NCBI GenBank assembly: GCA_020152595.1
Contig: JAIGNY010000739.1
Coordinates: 1,150,501 to 1,214,500 of the forward strand
Length of the DNA stretch: 64,000 nt
DNA from: Chiridota heheva
Taxonomy: Eukaryota > Echinodermata > Holothuroidea > Apodida > Chiridotidae
Direction of reading: 5' to 3'
Part shown: positions 11,681 through 23,599 of the stretch, one piece after another
How positions within the stretch are numbered: the first letter of the stretch is position 1
How the letters are laid out: the number at the start of each line of letters is the position of its first letter
The notes under the pieces: generated by a model
The model's database searches: none
What the model was told of the DNA's origin: nothing
The model's input: only the letters and a program-made list of their open reading frames with translations
Position numbers and translations under genes: made by a program

Positions 11681-12218
11681 AAGGGCGTAGGAAGCGGGGG
11701 TGGGGATTTTTCGACCCCCTCCCCCAGCCCCCGCCCCCAGCCCCCGTCCCCTGTCCCCCGTTCTCCCCTCCCCGTCCTCCACACACACACTTCTCAGGAA
11801 GAAAACCCCTTGTTAGGTTATCTGTACCCTTTGTGAAATATATAAACTTTTCAGCGCTTGAACTTCTGATTTATTCGATTATAATTTATAATACCTCGGT
11901 CAGTTTCCCCAATTATAATCGTTTGAATTGACCACACTTCGCCATAAAATGTAGCATAACATCGAATACACCGACGTAGCGCCTGCGTATGTGTAACATA
12001 CAGTTAGCTGGTTAGTAGGTGTACACGGTGACTGCACTGCGAGCGTGTATGTACTGCCACGTACGTCGTGTATCATACTAACTTAATTGACTTCTTTTTT
12101 GTTACAAAAACAAAACAAAAACACTATCGTGACAATAAATGGGACAAAAATGAGGAGGGGGTTGAGGTTCGTGGTAAATTACCTCCCACCCCCAAGAAAA
12201 AATTGTTCCTACGCCTTC
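11681..12218. mobile_element. DNA element with 10-bp target duplication
   Basis: GACGCCAAGC occurs immediately left (11671-11680) and right (12219-12228). The element starts AAGGGCGTAGGAA and ends TTCCTACGCCTT, so the ends are inverted. The interior begins with a very C-rich tract and has no transposase. An 8-10 bp duplication with short TIRs suggests an hAT-type or related cut-and-paste mechanism (inference). The termini resemble those of the repeat at the window end (63611-64000). Confidence 0.75.
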
Positions 12219-12424
12219 GACGCCAAGCAACAGCAGACGTTGACTACAGCTTTGTGAAAGAAACGACTGAATTCAGACAAGATGTGCTTGACATCACATC
12301 TTCACCTGCTCACATGTTCTTCAATTTAATAATAATTCTTCAACCATTTTGTTTCTTTTTAAAGTTCTTATTGAGTTAGAATGACATGTCTGAACGCGGA
12401 ACTAAGTATACAATACAACTGAAC

Positions 12425-12500
12425 ATTTCTGATTGGTCGAGCTATATACACAAATACTGTCACGCCAATCAATAATTGGCGCAAAGTGACGTCACTAGCA
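12425..12500. promoter_or_regulatory. Cluster of promoter-like motifs (speculative)
   Basis: TGATTGGTC (inverted CCAAT), CTATATAC and the palindrome GTGACGTCAC (CRE-like) occur within 75 bp. No exon was found next to them, so they may be fortuitous. Confidence 0.15.
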
Positions 12501-13019
12501 TGTATCATATTTACTGGTTCTCTCTAATTTCTACGACTAACGTTTAAAGGTTTTCAATCTAGAACATAATTTCAAATTGTGAAAGAATTAGAAAACCGTC
12601 AAGAATGTCAAAAGACAATAATTGATAGCTACAAGTAATTTTTCACATATCTTTCATAAATTTCTTCTTTGAAAACAAGGAAAACTTTCTTAGAGGTACT
12701 AATTGCAGGTATGACGATATAAACATTCAGCTGTTTTTTTTTTCAAAATAGTTTAATAGCAATGATGGCTTAACATAAGATTGTTTGATATGAAGGTTCA
12801 TGCCTATTAGTATCCATCACAAAAACAAAAAAAAAATGTTTGCCTTTTCCTATTTTTTTCTTTCTTTTTAATGTGATGTATATAAAATCACAAAATGTAT
12901 TGTTGGAAATATGCAAATATGCAGGTCACAGTTACTCAGGAAGGTCATTTACTTGTTGTATTGTATGTATGCCCTCAACTTAACAGATTTTGTCTAACAA
13001 TTCTCCTACCTTCCAAAAA

Positions 13020-13153
13020 TAATCGTGCTTTTTTTCCATGGGGAGGGGGCAACAAACGGTTACGCTTAATGTTAAGTTAAAATAGTGGGGGTCCAAGGAA
13101 CCTTGATCCTGATCCACCTCACCCCTTTCTCCCCATTGTTGGCTACGCCACTG
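13020..13153. mobile_element. Right-end remnant of a GTGGCGTAGCCA-ended element
   Basis: Ends TTGGCTACGCCACTG at about 13139-13153, as at 9062. No matching left end was found, so it is truncated. Confidence 0.4.
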
Positions 13154-13784
13154 CTGCCTATACCCGAAAGTGATATTTTCTCTATCTCATACTCTTCCAG
13201 GGCTGCCAATTTGGTCGATTACCGGCCAAATATCTTAATTTGGCCATTTTAAAACATGTTTGGCAGGTAAACTTTTTTTCGATTGTGGCCGTTTTTAATC
13301 TTGCTTAACTTAACTTATTATTTCCTTACTTTCACTTTCAGCTCATAAAAAATTACTCACACGTCTATTCTTAGCATTTGTGATACAGAGATCATAGGCC
13401 CAATATACAATTAAATATTTTTTGTTTTTTGTTCCTATTTGACTTTGTGAAGGACCGAAAACAAAAATATATCTTTATCTTGTATTTTACATTGTTTGGT
13501 TTTTTTCTTTCAATGATCCAGTTCATTGGAAACTGATTTAGCTGTTTTTGCCCAATGTGACCGATTTTTAATGGCTATTTGGCCTGTAAACTTGCGGCGC
13601 GTGTACTTTTCCTTCTGCCCCAAATCAGGAACGCCTGTCGCTTTGAAGAATTAAACAATGTCGTTTTCATGCAGATTGCCGGGGTTTTTTTTACACATAA
13701 TTTGCATTGCAAAAACTGACTCTTAAGAAAGGGCTGTCGTGAATTTTGTTTGTTTGTATGGATCGTAATTAAAAAAGCAGTAGC

Positions 13785-14225
13785 GTGTCTTCAAGGGGCG
13801 GAGCTTCACCCCTAAAAAATCATAGCCCCTCCCCTCAATTTTTTTTATAAAAAATGATAGTCTTCAACCAAGTTCTGCGAAACTTTCATGAATTTTAAGG
13901 AAATTTTCGGAAAATCCCTTTCATTTTTTCAGGAAATTTCCTTCATGTTCGTGAAATCAAAGAGCTTGAAGCTATTTGGTGAAATCTGTTCAATTTCCAG
14001 GAAATTTTCTTTAATTTCGAGGAAAATGTGTCACTTTCCAGTAAAGAATTGTCAATTCGAGAAATTCTCATGAAGTGTTGTCAAAATCGAACAAAATTTC
14101 TAACTGTTTTACGCATTTTCCTTCAATTTTATGTTAATAATTTCACACTTTCATCAAAATATGCAACCGGGAAATAGAACCCTTTTTCGGGGTGGGCCCC
14201 AACTCCTACGGCTTTGTCCTTCCTA
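13785..14225. repeat. Degenerate tandem repeat with G/C-rich borders
   Basis: CAGTAGCGTGTCTTCAAGGGG begins the block, and CCAACTCCTACGGC with GCCCC-rich DNA ends it. Between them are imperfect units of roughly 28-30 bp built on GGAAATTTTC and CAGGAAATTTCC. It resembles the interiors of the elements at 8229 and 17060. Confidence 0.45.
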
Positions 14226-14341
14226 GTCTGAAAACGGCCTGCAGGTGTTTTTTAAGGAGAACCCTGGGAGGGGGAGGGGGCTTAAGCCTCCTCAAAAACG
14301 AACAGATATACACGACCTAAGAAGAAAGAGAACAAAGTTAT

Positions 14342-15490
14342 GTGTTTTATTTATTTATTTATTTTAAAATGAAATAGATACAAAATATAAAGACGATCTG
14401 CAACTTGGTTACTAATTCTCCTGAAATAAATTCTACCCACGCCGAATTTGACAAGTTGCAAGATTACAGTGTGTATGTGACGGACGCTAACAATTTCTTA
14501 ATTTGGAACCTCAACAACAACAGCAACAATTGAATACACAACATTAACGGACAGACGCGGTAGTTACCTGCATTTTCCCATCAGTCACCAGAGGTGACTG
14601 CCGGGATCTGCTAAACACTACCGAGGATGATAAAATACACACAGACAAACAAACATAAAGATGAAAAAAAAAATCAAGAGAAGAACCAAACAATGACAAC
14701 AGGACGTGATGACATGGCAAAGAACAGGCAGCGGAGGAAAAAAAAAAAAAAAAGTCAGGAGGGATAACCAGGTTGGGGGGGGGGGGGAGAAGAGGTACAA
14801 GTTCAGGGGTAAAGGGAAGCAGGAGGGGCCGGTGTGAAGGTCTAACAGCTGTGAGAGGTGGGGTCGTTTGCGTTAATTATTGTCACTAAGATGGGTGTCC
14901 ATGCGATGATTGAACCTGTCTCTAAGAAGGGGGACGTTAGCCCGGGAGTGAAGGCCAGGGAGACGAGTTCTGCGGGGGAGTCTCAGAGCCAGCCGAAGGG
15001 ACTTGTTCTGGATGACTTGGAGTTTGGCAACGTGATTAGAAGGGGCGTTGATAATGGCTGGGAGGCGCGTTCGAAAGTTCTGTAGAGAGTGAGGAGAGAT
15101 TTAGTAGAGGATAGAGTTGAGGAAGAGACCTTACACAGTTGGGAAGGCGACGGCGGCCTTTGGAATAGGTGGCCCTGATGTGGGTAAGCCAGGGGTGGAG
15201 GCGAAAGTTGCTGGTGAAGGTGAGCCCAAGGAAAGTGGCTTTGAAGGAGTGAGGTACAGGTGCCCCATGGTTATGGACCATAGGGAACCTCTTGGCATTA
15301 ACAATCCTACGATTGTACTGGGAGGGAGACCGTCTTTGAAGCGTTGATTTGGATTCTCCATGTAGAACACCAGTTGATGATGGTGTTGAGATAGGATTGT
15401 ACGGTAGAGACTGTTGAGTGGGGCGAAAAACCGGGGACCAGATGGCAATATCATCAGCGAACTGAGAGAGACGGATGTTACCTCTTAACT
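14342..15490 (-). mobile_element. 5'-truncated non-LTR retrotransposon (LINE)
   Basis: On the minus strand this carries the C-terminal half of a reverse-transcriptase polyprotein, a roughly 500-base 3' UTR and a simple tail (read on + as TTTATTTATTTATTTATTTT at about 14347). The 5' part of the element, including any endonuclease domain, is missing. The base composition is richer in G+C than the neighbours, as expected for a fairly recent mobile insertion. No clear target duplication was seen. Confidence 0.75.
14873..15470 (-). pseudogene. Broken reverse-transcriptase C-terminal ORF
   Basis: Reading the minus strand, QFADDIAIW (15438-15464) is the catalytic [YF]xDD motif of a LINE reverse transcriptase. 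Further along are INWCSTWRIQINASKT, the thumb-side segment FLGLTFTSNFRLHPWLTHI, then LQVIQNKSLRLALRLPRRTR and finally HSRANVPLLRDRFNHRM, ending at a TAA near 14873. These blocks follow the order of I/Jockey-like LINE ORF2 proteins. They are split between frames with stops between, for example a one-base shift just before HSRANV. The copy therefore cannot make protein. The exact clade is uncertain. Confidence 0.75.
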
Positions 15491-15499
15491 TAGTTCTTT

Positions 15500-17055
15500 A
15501 AGTTTCAGAACCGCATCCGGTGAGTCAACATTTGACCGTAGTATACGTTATAGCAAATACTACAAATATTGCCTAGCATGTAGTGCCTATTGAGTGAGGT
15601 GTTTATCTCACATCCGGTGAGACTAGCCTCGTTCATTTCAAATTTCAAATAATATTATTCTCCTTCTTTGTGACTCTTCAACAAATATTTGGTGTAATAA
15701 ATATTTTCTATTATGTTTCTGAAACAGTAAAAATGTCTAAATATTACCATTCTTCATATTACTTTTTAGACCTGACCACTAAAATACTGATTGGCACCGG
15801 AATTTTTCGTCTACACGTGAATAAAAAAACGTCATAAATTTCTTAAATAGCATTGCTAAAATTGATTGTAGCATAGTAACCAACATTCAATAAATAGCAC
15901 TTAATTTGAAGTACATATTCTCTTCATTTTATACAATTTTAATTATAGTTATCAATTAAAAGATGGCGGATTTTGAGCATGAAGTTTACAATACTAGTCC
16001 TGTCGCTCCTGAGGACCGCAACAGAAAAACAATTAAATTAAAATATCAATTACTTACTTTATCGCTATACACAACAATTAAATCAAACACGTGAAACTGG
16101 GTAAATTCTTGTAAAGTCAAGGAGATTTAAATGTGCGGTGCACTTTCCTAAGTAACTCCTCCTACATTTCCTTTGCGCACGCACACATGATGAAATTTTT
16201 GTTCTAAAAAGTTTGCAAGACGTTTTTTTAGATCATGGAGCTATTAATAGTAGCATAATCAGATCAAATGACTGAACTGTCTATGACTGCACACAGTTGA
16301 TTAAACTCCTGAATGACTGTTTATTCACCATGCCTGAATGCACAAAGCAGTTGCATCAAGAATTGCTTCTTGGTATTAGCACTGATCTAGCTTCACCATG
16401 GAGCTATTAAGTGTTAACATGGTCTCACAAGGTCAGGGATGTTTGTAAATTTGATATCTCTCTGAAAACAATGTGGTCTTTAAATTGGTTAGATACTGTG
16501 TGTTAAAAACAAAGGCCATACAGGAATTTCTGCAATATATAGGTTTATGCAGGAAATTGTACAGTAGCAAAGAAAATTCTCTGTATGTCAAGAAAAGGCT
16601 GTTTTGCCAAGTTTCTTTTTATTTACTTAACACTGAAAAGAGTGTTAGATAAAGGAATAAGTTTTGTAAGAAGACTAATAAAAATTATTAAATATCTATT
16701 GCTCTGAAACCATTAATCAATTGATAAATCATGGCAATTAAATTTCTTTTGTTTCTATTTGTAAGAACAAACTTTATGTAAAATATCGATAACAGATTAA
16801 GATATTTCTTATCATTTAATACAAATCTGTAAAATTATTCATGCTATAATTATTGTTCACGTACCGTAATTCTAAAAGCAATAATTTTAAGACTTCTTTA
16901 ATTCTTCATGTGTTCTTTTTTACCTTTTTCATGATTACTACCCAATTGTAGTCAACCTCAAGTCTTTTCTTCTTAGAAATTTAGCACGTTAGACAGCAGT
17001 GCCACTAAAGGTCTTTATAGCGAGAGCTAATTTCCCAAGCTAGGGCCTACTCCAG
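15500..17055. other. Gene-free stretch
   Basis: AT-rich sequence with two ATCCGGTGAG motifs (about 15516 and 15613). No gene, RNA or mobile element recognised. Confidence 0.5.
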
Positions 17056-17059
17056 CGTT

Positions 17060-17530
17060 TAGCCAGAGTTTTGTCTGAAAATGTACTCCCCATGTCAGAA
17101 AAAATTATTCGAGAATTTTTTTGGCCCAAGTTAGTTTTTGCCGCCTCTGCCCCCACCCCACCCACCAAAATATTTAGAGTTACCCAATTCCGACTTTTTC
17201 CTCAGAATATCCAACTCTTTAATTTCTTGCTCAATATATCCAACTTTTTCCTCGAAATTTCCAATGTTTTTCCTCAATATATCTGACCTGTTCCTCGAAT
17301 GTCTGAAGACTTTTTTTAAATATCCGACTTATCTTAAAAATCTCTGATTAGTACAATATATACCCGATCTTTCCACGGTTTTTGCTCAAAAATATCTGAA
17401 GGATTTTTTAAAATATCCGACTTATCATCAAAATCTCTTAATTTTTTGCACAATATATATCTGACTTTTACTTTAAAATTTCCAAGGTTTTTCCTCAAAA
17501 TATATGGCTTTTTCCTCAAAATGGCAGAAG
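17060..17530. repeat. Degenerate tandem repeat, roughly 30-bp period
   Basis: Units resemble TCCTCAAAATATCTGACTTT, with variants. This is the reverse complement of the units at 8455-8710. It is bordered on the left by C-rich DNA (about 17140-17165), as in the GTGGCGTAGCCA-ended elements. Its open frames are by-products. Confidence 0.5.
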
Positions 17531-17599
17531 CCTTTCCTTCATTCACGATATAGTTAATGTTATATGACAGCATAAGGACTCCTGGTTCCAGGCCAGTAG

Positions 17600-19555
17600 G
17601 GAAGGGGTATGACGGGGGTGCTGTACCCCCACTTTCTGTTAGCCCATCTGTTGAATTGTTTTCAAAATCTGTACAAATTTGTGTTTAGAAATTTTTATAT
17701 TTTGACTTGATCAGGGTCTTTTTCTAATTTTGACACCAGCAAAATGGATTTAGATATTTGTATAATTTTTAGAAAGTCAAATTTTATTTTAGTGCAATTT
17801 TTTTACATTTAATATACAGGTATGTGTGAATGATAATTGTAGGCTATAGTGGCAAAATTCTACTTCTAATTCGGGGATGGATTCAGTTCGGTTTCAAAAT
17901 TCTGAAGGGAAATCCAACTAAAAATATCAACCACCGAAATAAACACATTACTTTGAGCAGTCATTTGGATTATGTTCGTAATTATATGGTTAATTATTAT
18001 TATCATTTTTAAGTCAGTTGGGGCCATTTAAAGCATGGAATCATTAGCGCTTCCAGGGATAGTACACCCATAGACCCCTAACCACAGAACCATGCAAGGT
18101 TGTCTGCTATACGTTTTTGTTTGTTTTTTCATTGAAAAGTTTTCCATTGCCATTGCGGGCCATCAAAAATGGAATTTGTAGACCTCCGCCTTGCGTCCCT
18201 AACAGGCTTTGTCTCTTGACCCTTGTTTATCCCCTTGGACCACACTACTCTCATGCCCTAGTTCTCCCCTACCTTGAAAGGTCAACGCCTAACTTTTCAG
18301 ATACCTCCCCATATATAATTAATTTTAAATTGGGAAATTTTGAGCCCTTCCGGCCCCTGTATCGAGAGCCCTGCTGCACTTTCTACTTCATTATTTTTAC
18401 ATAGCAAAAAATGCACCCCCACCCACTAAACAATTTCTGAAACAAATTCCAAGTCAATTTTGGCGTTCTGGCAAGTACATAAGTGAGTTGTCACTTAAAC
18501 TTAACTGACGATGCAAAAAAACTAACATAAGTGCCTGTCCTAAGATGCGTAAAACTTGTAGATACCAAATTTCTCACAAGTTGTCATGTGTAGAAGGGTA
18601 GTCCACATATTCCTTATGGTTATTCAACAATCAAGGCCTTCAAATAAAAATGTAATCTTATTTAAAAAAACATTAAAAAAAAAATGCAGAAAGACACACA
18701 AAATCAACTGGCAATTATGGCCTAAGCTGTTACCATACTAAATCAATGCAAAAATCAGCCTAACGAGTAGGACACAATTTCTCCGGAATCGGAAGAAGTT
18801 CTATCCCCCCAAAACCTTTAATAATTAAGCAAAAAAATATTAAGGTCCTTATCTAAACTTAACTGTTCAACTTAATAAATTCCTAAGGTCACCCGATGGT
18901 GGTCAAAATTTAAGCCCACATGTCTGTTCACTTGTCCGTGAATTTTAAGTAAACATGTATACTGTGGTCTGCACAGTGCTTGCAGTCACTACACTAGCTT
19001 CCCAATATGTAACAAACAAACTAAAATGGTGCATTAACTACGGAGATGTACAAACATGGACAGTAAATAACCACAAGATTTATTTTCGTTGGCATTCACA
19101 GATAGCCGTATCGGGTGTTGAAGTTTTGTCTGGATGTAATGAAAGAACCTTTTGTGTTTGAGTAAACATGAGGCTGCCCTCAACCCGATATCGGGTTGGA
19201 TTTTTTGCAAACTTTTTAATGTATAAGTCACAGCATGCAATGCCGCACAACAACTCGCTAATTTCTGTCATCATCATTATCGGCTGTCTTGGATAGTCGA
19301 ACTGCGGCCTGAGTTTGATCCTGAAATAGTTGTTTAGCTGCGACGGCAATGACTGTAAAGTCCATTTCTGTATGTGCAGCGGTTTTACCCCTGATAATTT
19401 TCATTTTTATAAACATATAGCAATATTAAAGAAGTAAATCGGCGACGAAAAAAAAACCATCTTCATTTCTTAAGGAGTTATTGCATTTTCAAACTGTCAA
19501 AGATATTACCAGTAACCTCGCAGTACCGTGTGATGTCATAAATATATCAGTATAT
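17600..19555. other. Gene-free stretch
   Basis: No gene recognised. Contains a perfect 18-bp palindrome, CAACCCGATATCGGGTTG, at 19181-19198. Confidence 0.5.
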
Positions 19556-19560
19556 ATAAA

Positions 19561-19806
19561 CTAAGGCCTGAAGGCAAGGTCTACAAACCACAAGGCCCCG
19601 GGCTCAATCCTGGGGTGGGTAGACACGCTAGTGCACCACAACTGGTTATCAAAGGCCGTGGACATTGACTTGGTTGTCGATGTTATGTCTGTCCGTACGT
19701 CGTACCTGTGTTCTCGTCCGGGTCGTATTAAGCGTTTCGTGATAGCATTTGTACTATCATAACCGAATACGCAGGCGACGACCCCGTCATTGTAATTGTG
19801 TGTTCA
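19561..19806 (+). mobile_element. tRNA-derived SINE, copy 1
   Basis: Aligns with 52800-53056. The head is a decayed tRNA (GGGCTCAATCC in the B-box position). Then follow ACAACTGGTTATCAAAGGCC, GACATTGACTTGGTTGTCGA, GTCCGTACGTCGTACCTGTG and CATAACCGAATACGCAGG. It ends in TGTAATTGTGTGTTCA. Confidence 0.8.
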
Positions 19807-19829
19807 ACTCTCTCTCTCGCAGGTCAAGG

Positions 19830-22250
19830 ATATATAAGACAAATTTCATGAGCATATATGGCATTGAGTTCATTTGTTAACTACTTTTGCAATTCGTTTA
19901 AATGCAAGTATATAGTGTTCTGAGTGTGTGTGTGTGGGACGGGGGTATACGTATCCAGAAAATTCTAGTTTTGGAAAATTTTCGAACTAATTTTTTTATA
20001 CTAAATTGGATAAAACAAAGGAAAAGAAACATTTTGACCTCTTGTTTTCAGAGAAGCATCGTCATCGCATGGCTATTTAGATGATAAGTGAAAATTGATT
20101 GAAAGGGACCTTCTACGCCCATGAAAGCAAAATTCGCGTCGCGACAGAAAATCGCGCCCCCACTAAAGCGAATTTTTCCAGTTTGACAAAAAAATCATTT
20201 TTAACAAATTTTCCAGATCTTTAGAAAGCCTCAATTGTAAACTTCACCGCGTGTAACAAAAATCAAAGCATGATTTTGTAAAATAGTAGAATTAATGTCC
20301 TTATTTTACGGGTTGTTTGCTAATGTTAGGCTGAACTGTAACGAAGTGCACTTAGCGTATAAAATGAAACATCAGAGAAAGGAATATTCGATCCCGGTCG
20401 TAAGTTTATCAAAGCCTTTGATATAACAACATGCTTTATACTCCAATGATTTTACAGGTAAATGACAGTTCTTTGAACGGAAAATACAACAGATGATACG
20501 TAATAAATTAGAGTAACCACAACACACGACTTCACACGACAACCGCACGGACGAGACTAACTCGACTCAAAGTGGATACGGATGCGATCGATAGAGCATA
20601 CGCCCTTCCAAGTAAACAACTATTCTGATTGGATAAACCTGAAACGCCTGATCAGATCTAACCACCTGATTAGAGGAAAGTACCATACCATGTAAATCAA
20701 ACTCATGGTGACACTTAAAGGTGATTGGATGTCAAAGGTCCATGATTAACTAAGCTTACCCATTGGACAAAAGTATGTAAATGTATGCAGATGAAGCCTA
20801 ACATCTGATGTGCATGTAACAGACATGTGATTATCATGCAAACTAAGAACAAATATCCAAAGGCTGGCGTCATCAATTCTTAGACGTACATTCGTGACAT
20901 AAATAACTAAATAATCTTCCAGAATTATGATTTGATAATTCTGGAACCACGACCATGAAACCAATTTAAAATTCATAAACAATCATAACAATGTAACTCA
21001 GCTTAATAAATAAAACTCCATAAGGGATGAAACATTGAACACCTCAAGGTAAATTATTTATACACTAAACACTTCAAAATATATGATTTTTAAAGATTAA
21101 TTCGGAACACAACAAAATCAAGACTCTTACAATTTGTTTCCTGTATGATTATTTAAAAAATCGCTCGCCGCGTCACGTTCGGTGTGTTACGCCGGGCCTT
21201 AAGTCATTTTAAATTCGGTCTCCAATATGTTATGTCCCTTTTTTTAGGTTAAACAACGCTGATGATTTTTGCTTTTCGAAAAATCGGTAAATGGTATATT
21301 CGGAGACTATCAGAGAAATGTAGATCACGAACTGAGAATACACGAAATAAGACACCATCATACAAAAATGTTTTTTTTTTAACCAATTTGTTACTTTTAT
21401 TTAGAGCCGTAATTCTCCATCACCAAGTGATGGCGAGGCCCGCGAGTGAGGTCAAATTTTCAGAACCTTGTGCATTTGTTTTAATTCTGACGGGAAGTGG
21501 GGACATGGAGGGGGGGAGGGGGAGGGGGAATTTCCCGCCCTTCAAAGAGTTACGGCCCTGTCTTAAATAGTACTCTATCAAATATGTGCACATACTGCAC
21601 CATGCATCATGCCACAATCTTGGACAAAACTGCTGGAACACTGAAGCTTTATCTTATATAAATTATGTACTTAACTGTAACATGCGATTTGATTGGTATA
21701 CTTTACCCCCTCCCCTTCCCCATTCAATTTTGAATTGAAGATAAACCAAGTCAAACTGTCTCAACAAGGATCACCATTGATTGGGGGAGGAGCGTGAATT
21801 ATTCAGGGAAATTGAGAGAATGCCTATATATGCCTCCAGGGACAAATAAGAGGACGACACATTAATTTTTATCTATTTTTGGACACAATTTCCAAAAGTG
21901 ATATCTATTTATCGATACGCTTTGTGGGGGAGGGGGCAGGAAAAAATATTGTAATCAGAGGCTGAAATTACCATGGAGATTTTAACTCCAAAAAATTACT
22001 GATATTTTAAACGATAATTTACTGCCTTGAAATTAAAAAACATACAATTGATGTATAGTTTGATTTAAAAGTCAAATTATACGCCAAATCGTAACAGACT
22101 GAAGTGGTAAGAGAAATTGTTGCCAGAATTGTTGACTGTTCCAACGAGATTTGTCCAAGATTGTAGCTGCATGTTTACCTTAAGTTTATAGCAAAAGGAG
22201 CTTAAAAAAAAAAAAAAAAAAAAAAAGGCGCGGTCATAATTTCTTTCCTG
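19830..22250. other. Gene-free stretch upstream of the Bicaudal-C exon
   Basis: No gene or clear element recognised. A 23-base A run lies at about 22204-22226, just before the proposed promoter. Confidence 0.45.
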
Positions 22251-22255
22251 GTTAT

Positions 22256-22262
22256 TATATAA
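22256..22262 (+). promoter_or_regulatory. Possible TATA box of the Bicaudal-C gene
   Basis: TATATAA lies about 280 bases upstream of the proposed start codon, which would put the transcription start near 22290. It is supported only by motif and position. Confidence 0.25.
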
Positions 22263-22421
22263 CTCCTTGAAGTGGCTTGTATGTTTTGATGATTGATGTC
22301 ATGTCCAGTACTTTTTCGCCGTGTTGAACTTCTGAAAGCAAACGATGTAGCCTAGTATCGTCTGCAAATCAACAGATTAAGTTGACAACATTCAGGAAAC
22401 TTTCTGGAAAGTAAAATTCGA

Positions 22422-22484
22422 ATGGCGAGTAGTGACAAAACAGAACAATCTACAAGAAAAAGCGGTACAATTTACAGGAATTAA
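22422..22484 (+). other. Upstream ORF or alternative N-terminus
   Basis: ATG at 22422 opens 20 codons (MASSDKTEQSTRKSGTIYRN) and stops at 22484, before the start chosen for the Bicaudal-C exon and in a different frame. It may be a translated leader ORF. If the assembly also has an indel here, it may instead be the true N-terminus. Confidence 0.3.
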
Positions 22485-22533
22485 AGAATCTACAAGTGGT
22501 TTTCATTCCGATGTTAGGTTAGAAGACCCGAAG

Positions 22534-22694
22534 ATGTCGGATGAAGGCAAGATGTCGTGCGGTGAGGAGAGCAGTGTTTCCACAGGTAGTAATGGTAGCG
22601 CGGCGAGCGACGATACCTGCGAAATTATGGATCCGAATGCCGTTGAGGAAATATTTCGGGTGGACAGAAAAAATTGAGAGGATGTTGTTTCCAA
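22534..22694 (+). CDS. BICC1: Bicaudal-C homologue, first coding exon (frame broken)
   Basis: ATG at 22534 starts MSDEGKMSCGEESSVSTG, an acidic Ser/Gly-rich leader, and runs into NAVEEIFRVDRK (22636-22671). EE-x-FRVDRKKLE-x-ML is the conserved entry to Bicaudal-C proteins, just before their KH domains. The reading frame then meets TGA (22675), but the next frame continues as IERMLFP from 22673, which restores the family pattern; the break falls in an A6 tract. A possible donor AA|GTAGTA follows 22694. Bicaudal-C proteins bind mRNA through KH domains and polymerise through a C-terminal SAM domain; neither is encoded here. The identification rests on one short conserved block plus sensible N-terminal position and leader. 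The frame break may be an assembly error, an allele or a real lesion. Confidence 0.72.
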
Positions 22695-22699
22695 GTAGT

Positions 22700-23595
22700 A
22701 AGATTTTCATTAATGACTTGTTTGACTTTCTCCTATCAATTTATTTGTTATTTAAATTTAAGAACAGAATATTTAACAATTTAGATCTGGTACCGTCTGC
22801 TAAATCCTAACGATACGAACTGTTTTAAACCCAAATAAAATTATGATAGAAAGATAATTATTCTTCGCATTATTAACAAAACATTGAAAATCTTTGAAAG
22901 GGAAGGTTTATGGTTACCCGGTACTGGTAGAGTGACGTTCATTTTATTTTTAAGTGTAGTTTTTGAACTCAATAGAATCTGAGGTACTTTTTTTTTATTT
23001 TATACAAAATTGTATACTTTTCCTATGCGGCCTAAAGTTATTATTTAAAGTGCGGTCTATAATTGTAGTGGGAGAGGATTGAAAATCAATTATGGATTTA
23101 TGAATAATATCAAATTACGAGAAAATATAAAAGTCTGCCTGAAAATTCATCACAAATGTGCAACTGAAAAATTGAAGAAATTTTTATGGATGTTTTTGTT
23201 ATTTTCATAGCTTTTAATTATTGTTTAGGTAGGCCTACCATTTTAACTTTAGTGTTGCCCCTACCTGCCCCATTAGATATATACATTTACCTTCAGATTT
23301 ATTGAAATAGAGATATGTATTTAATGAAGATTGGTACAATAAATTGTATTTGTGGTCACAAAAATATTTCCCTGAAATATTTTCTTTCAAAGTTCCAGAC
23401 AATTTTTAAGTCCAGTGTAAACTTCAAAGGTTTAACACATGACCTAGTTTCAGAGGCGGCAAAGCTAGGGGAATTTGGGGCACATTTCTCCTACTTTCCT
23501 ACAAATTTAAAAAAAAAAAAAAAAATTGTGGTGGTGTTAGTTTGGGCTTTTTATGAGGTGACTAACCCTTCTTAGCTCGCAATCTTGTTATGTTA
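22700..23595. other. Probable start of Bicaudal-C intron 1
   Basis: AT-rich, no further exon recognised. If the gene call is right, this and the rest of the window downstream are intronic. Confidence 0.4.
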
Positions 23596-23599
23596 TGTG

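Noticed and set aside
14858-15347. Plus-strand open frames
   Set aside because: Antisense shadows of the LINE reverse-transcriptase fragment.
22503-22710. Minus-strand open frames across the Bicaudal-C exon
   Set aside because: Antisense shadows; the + strand has the conserved family block.
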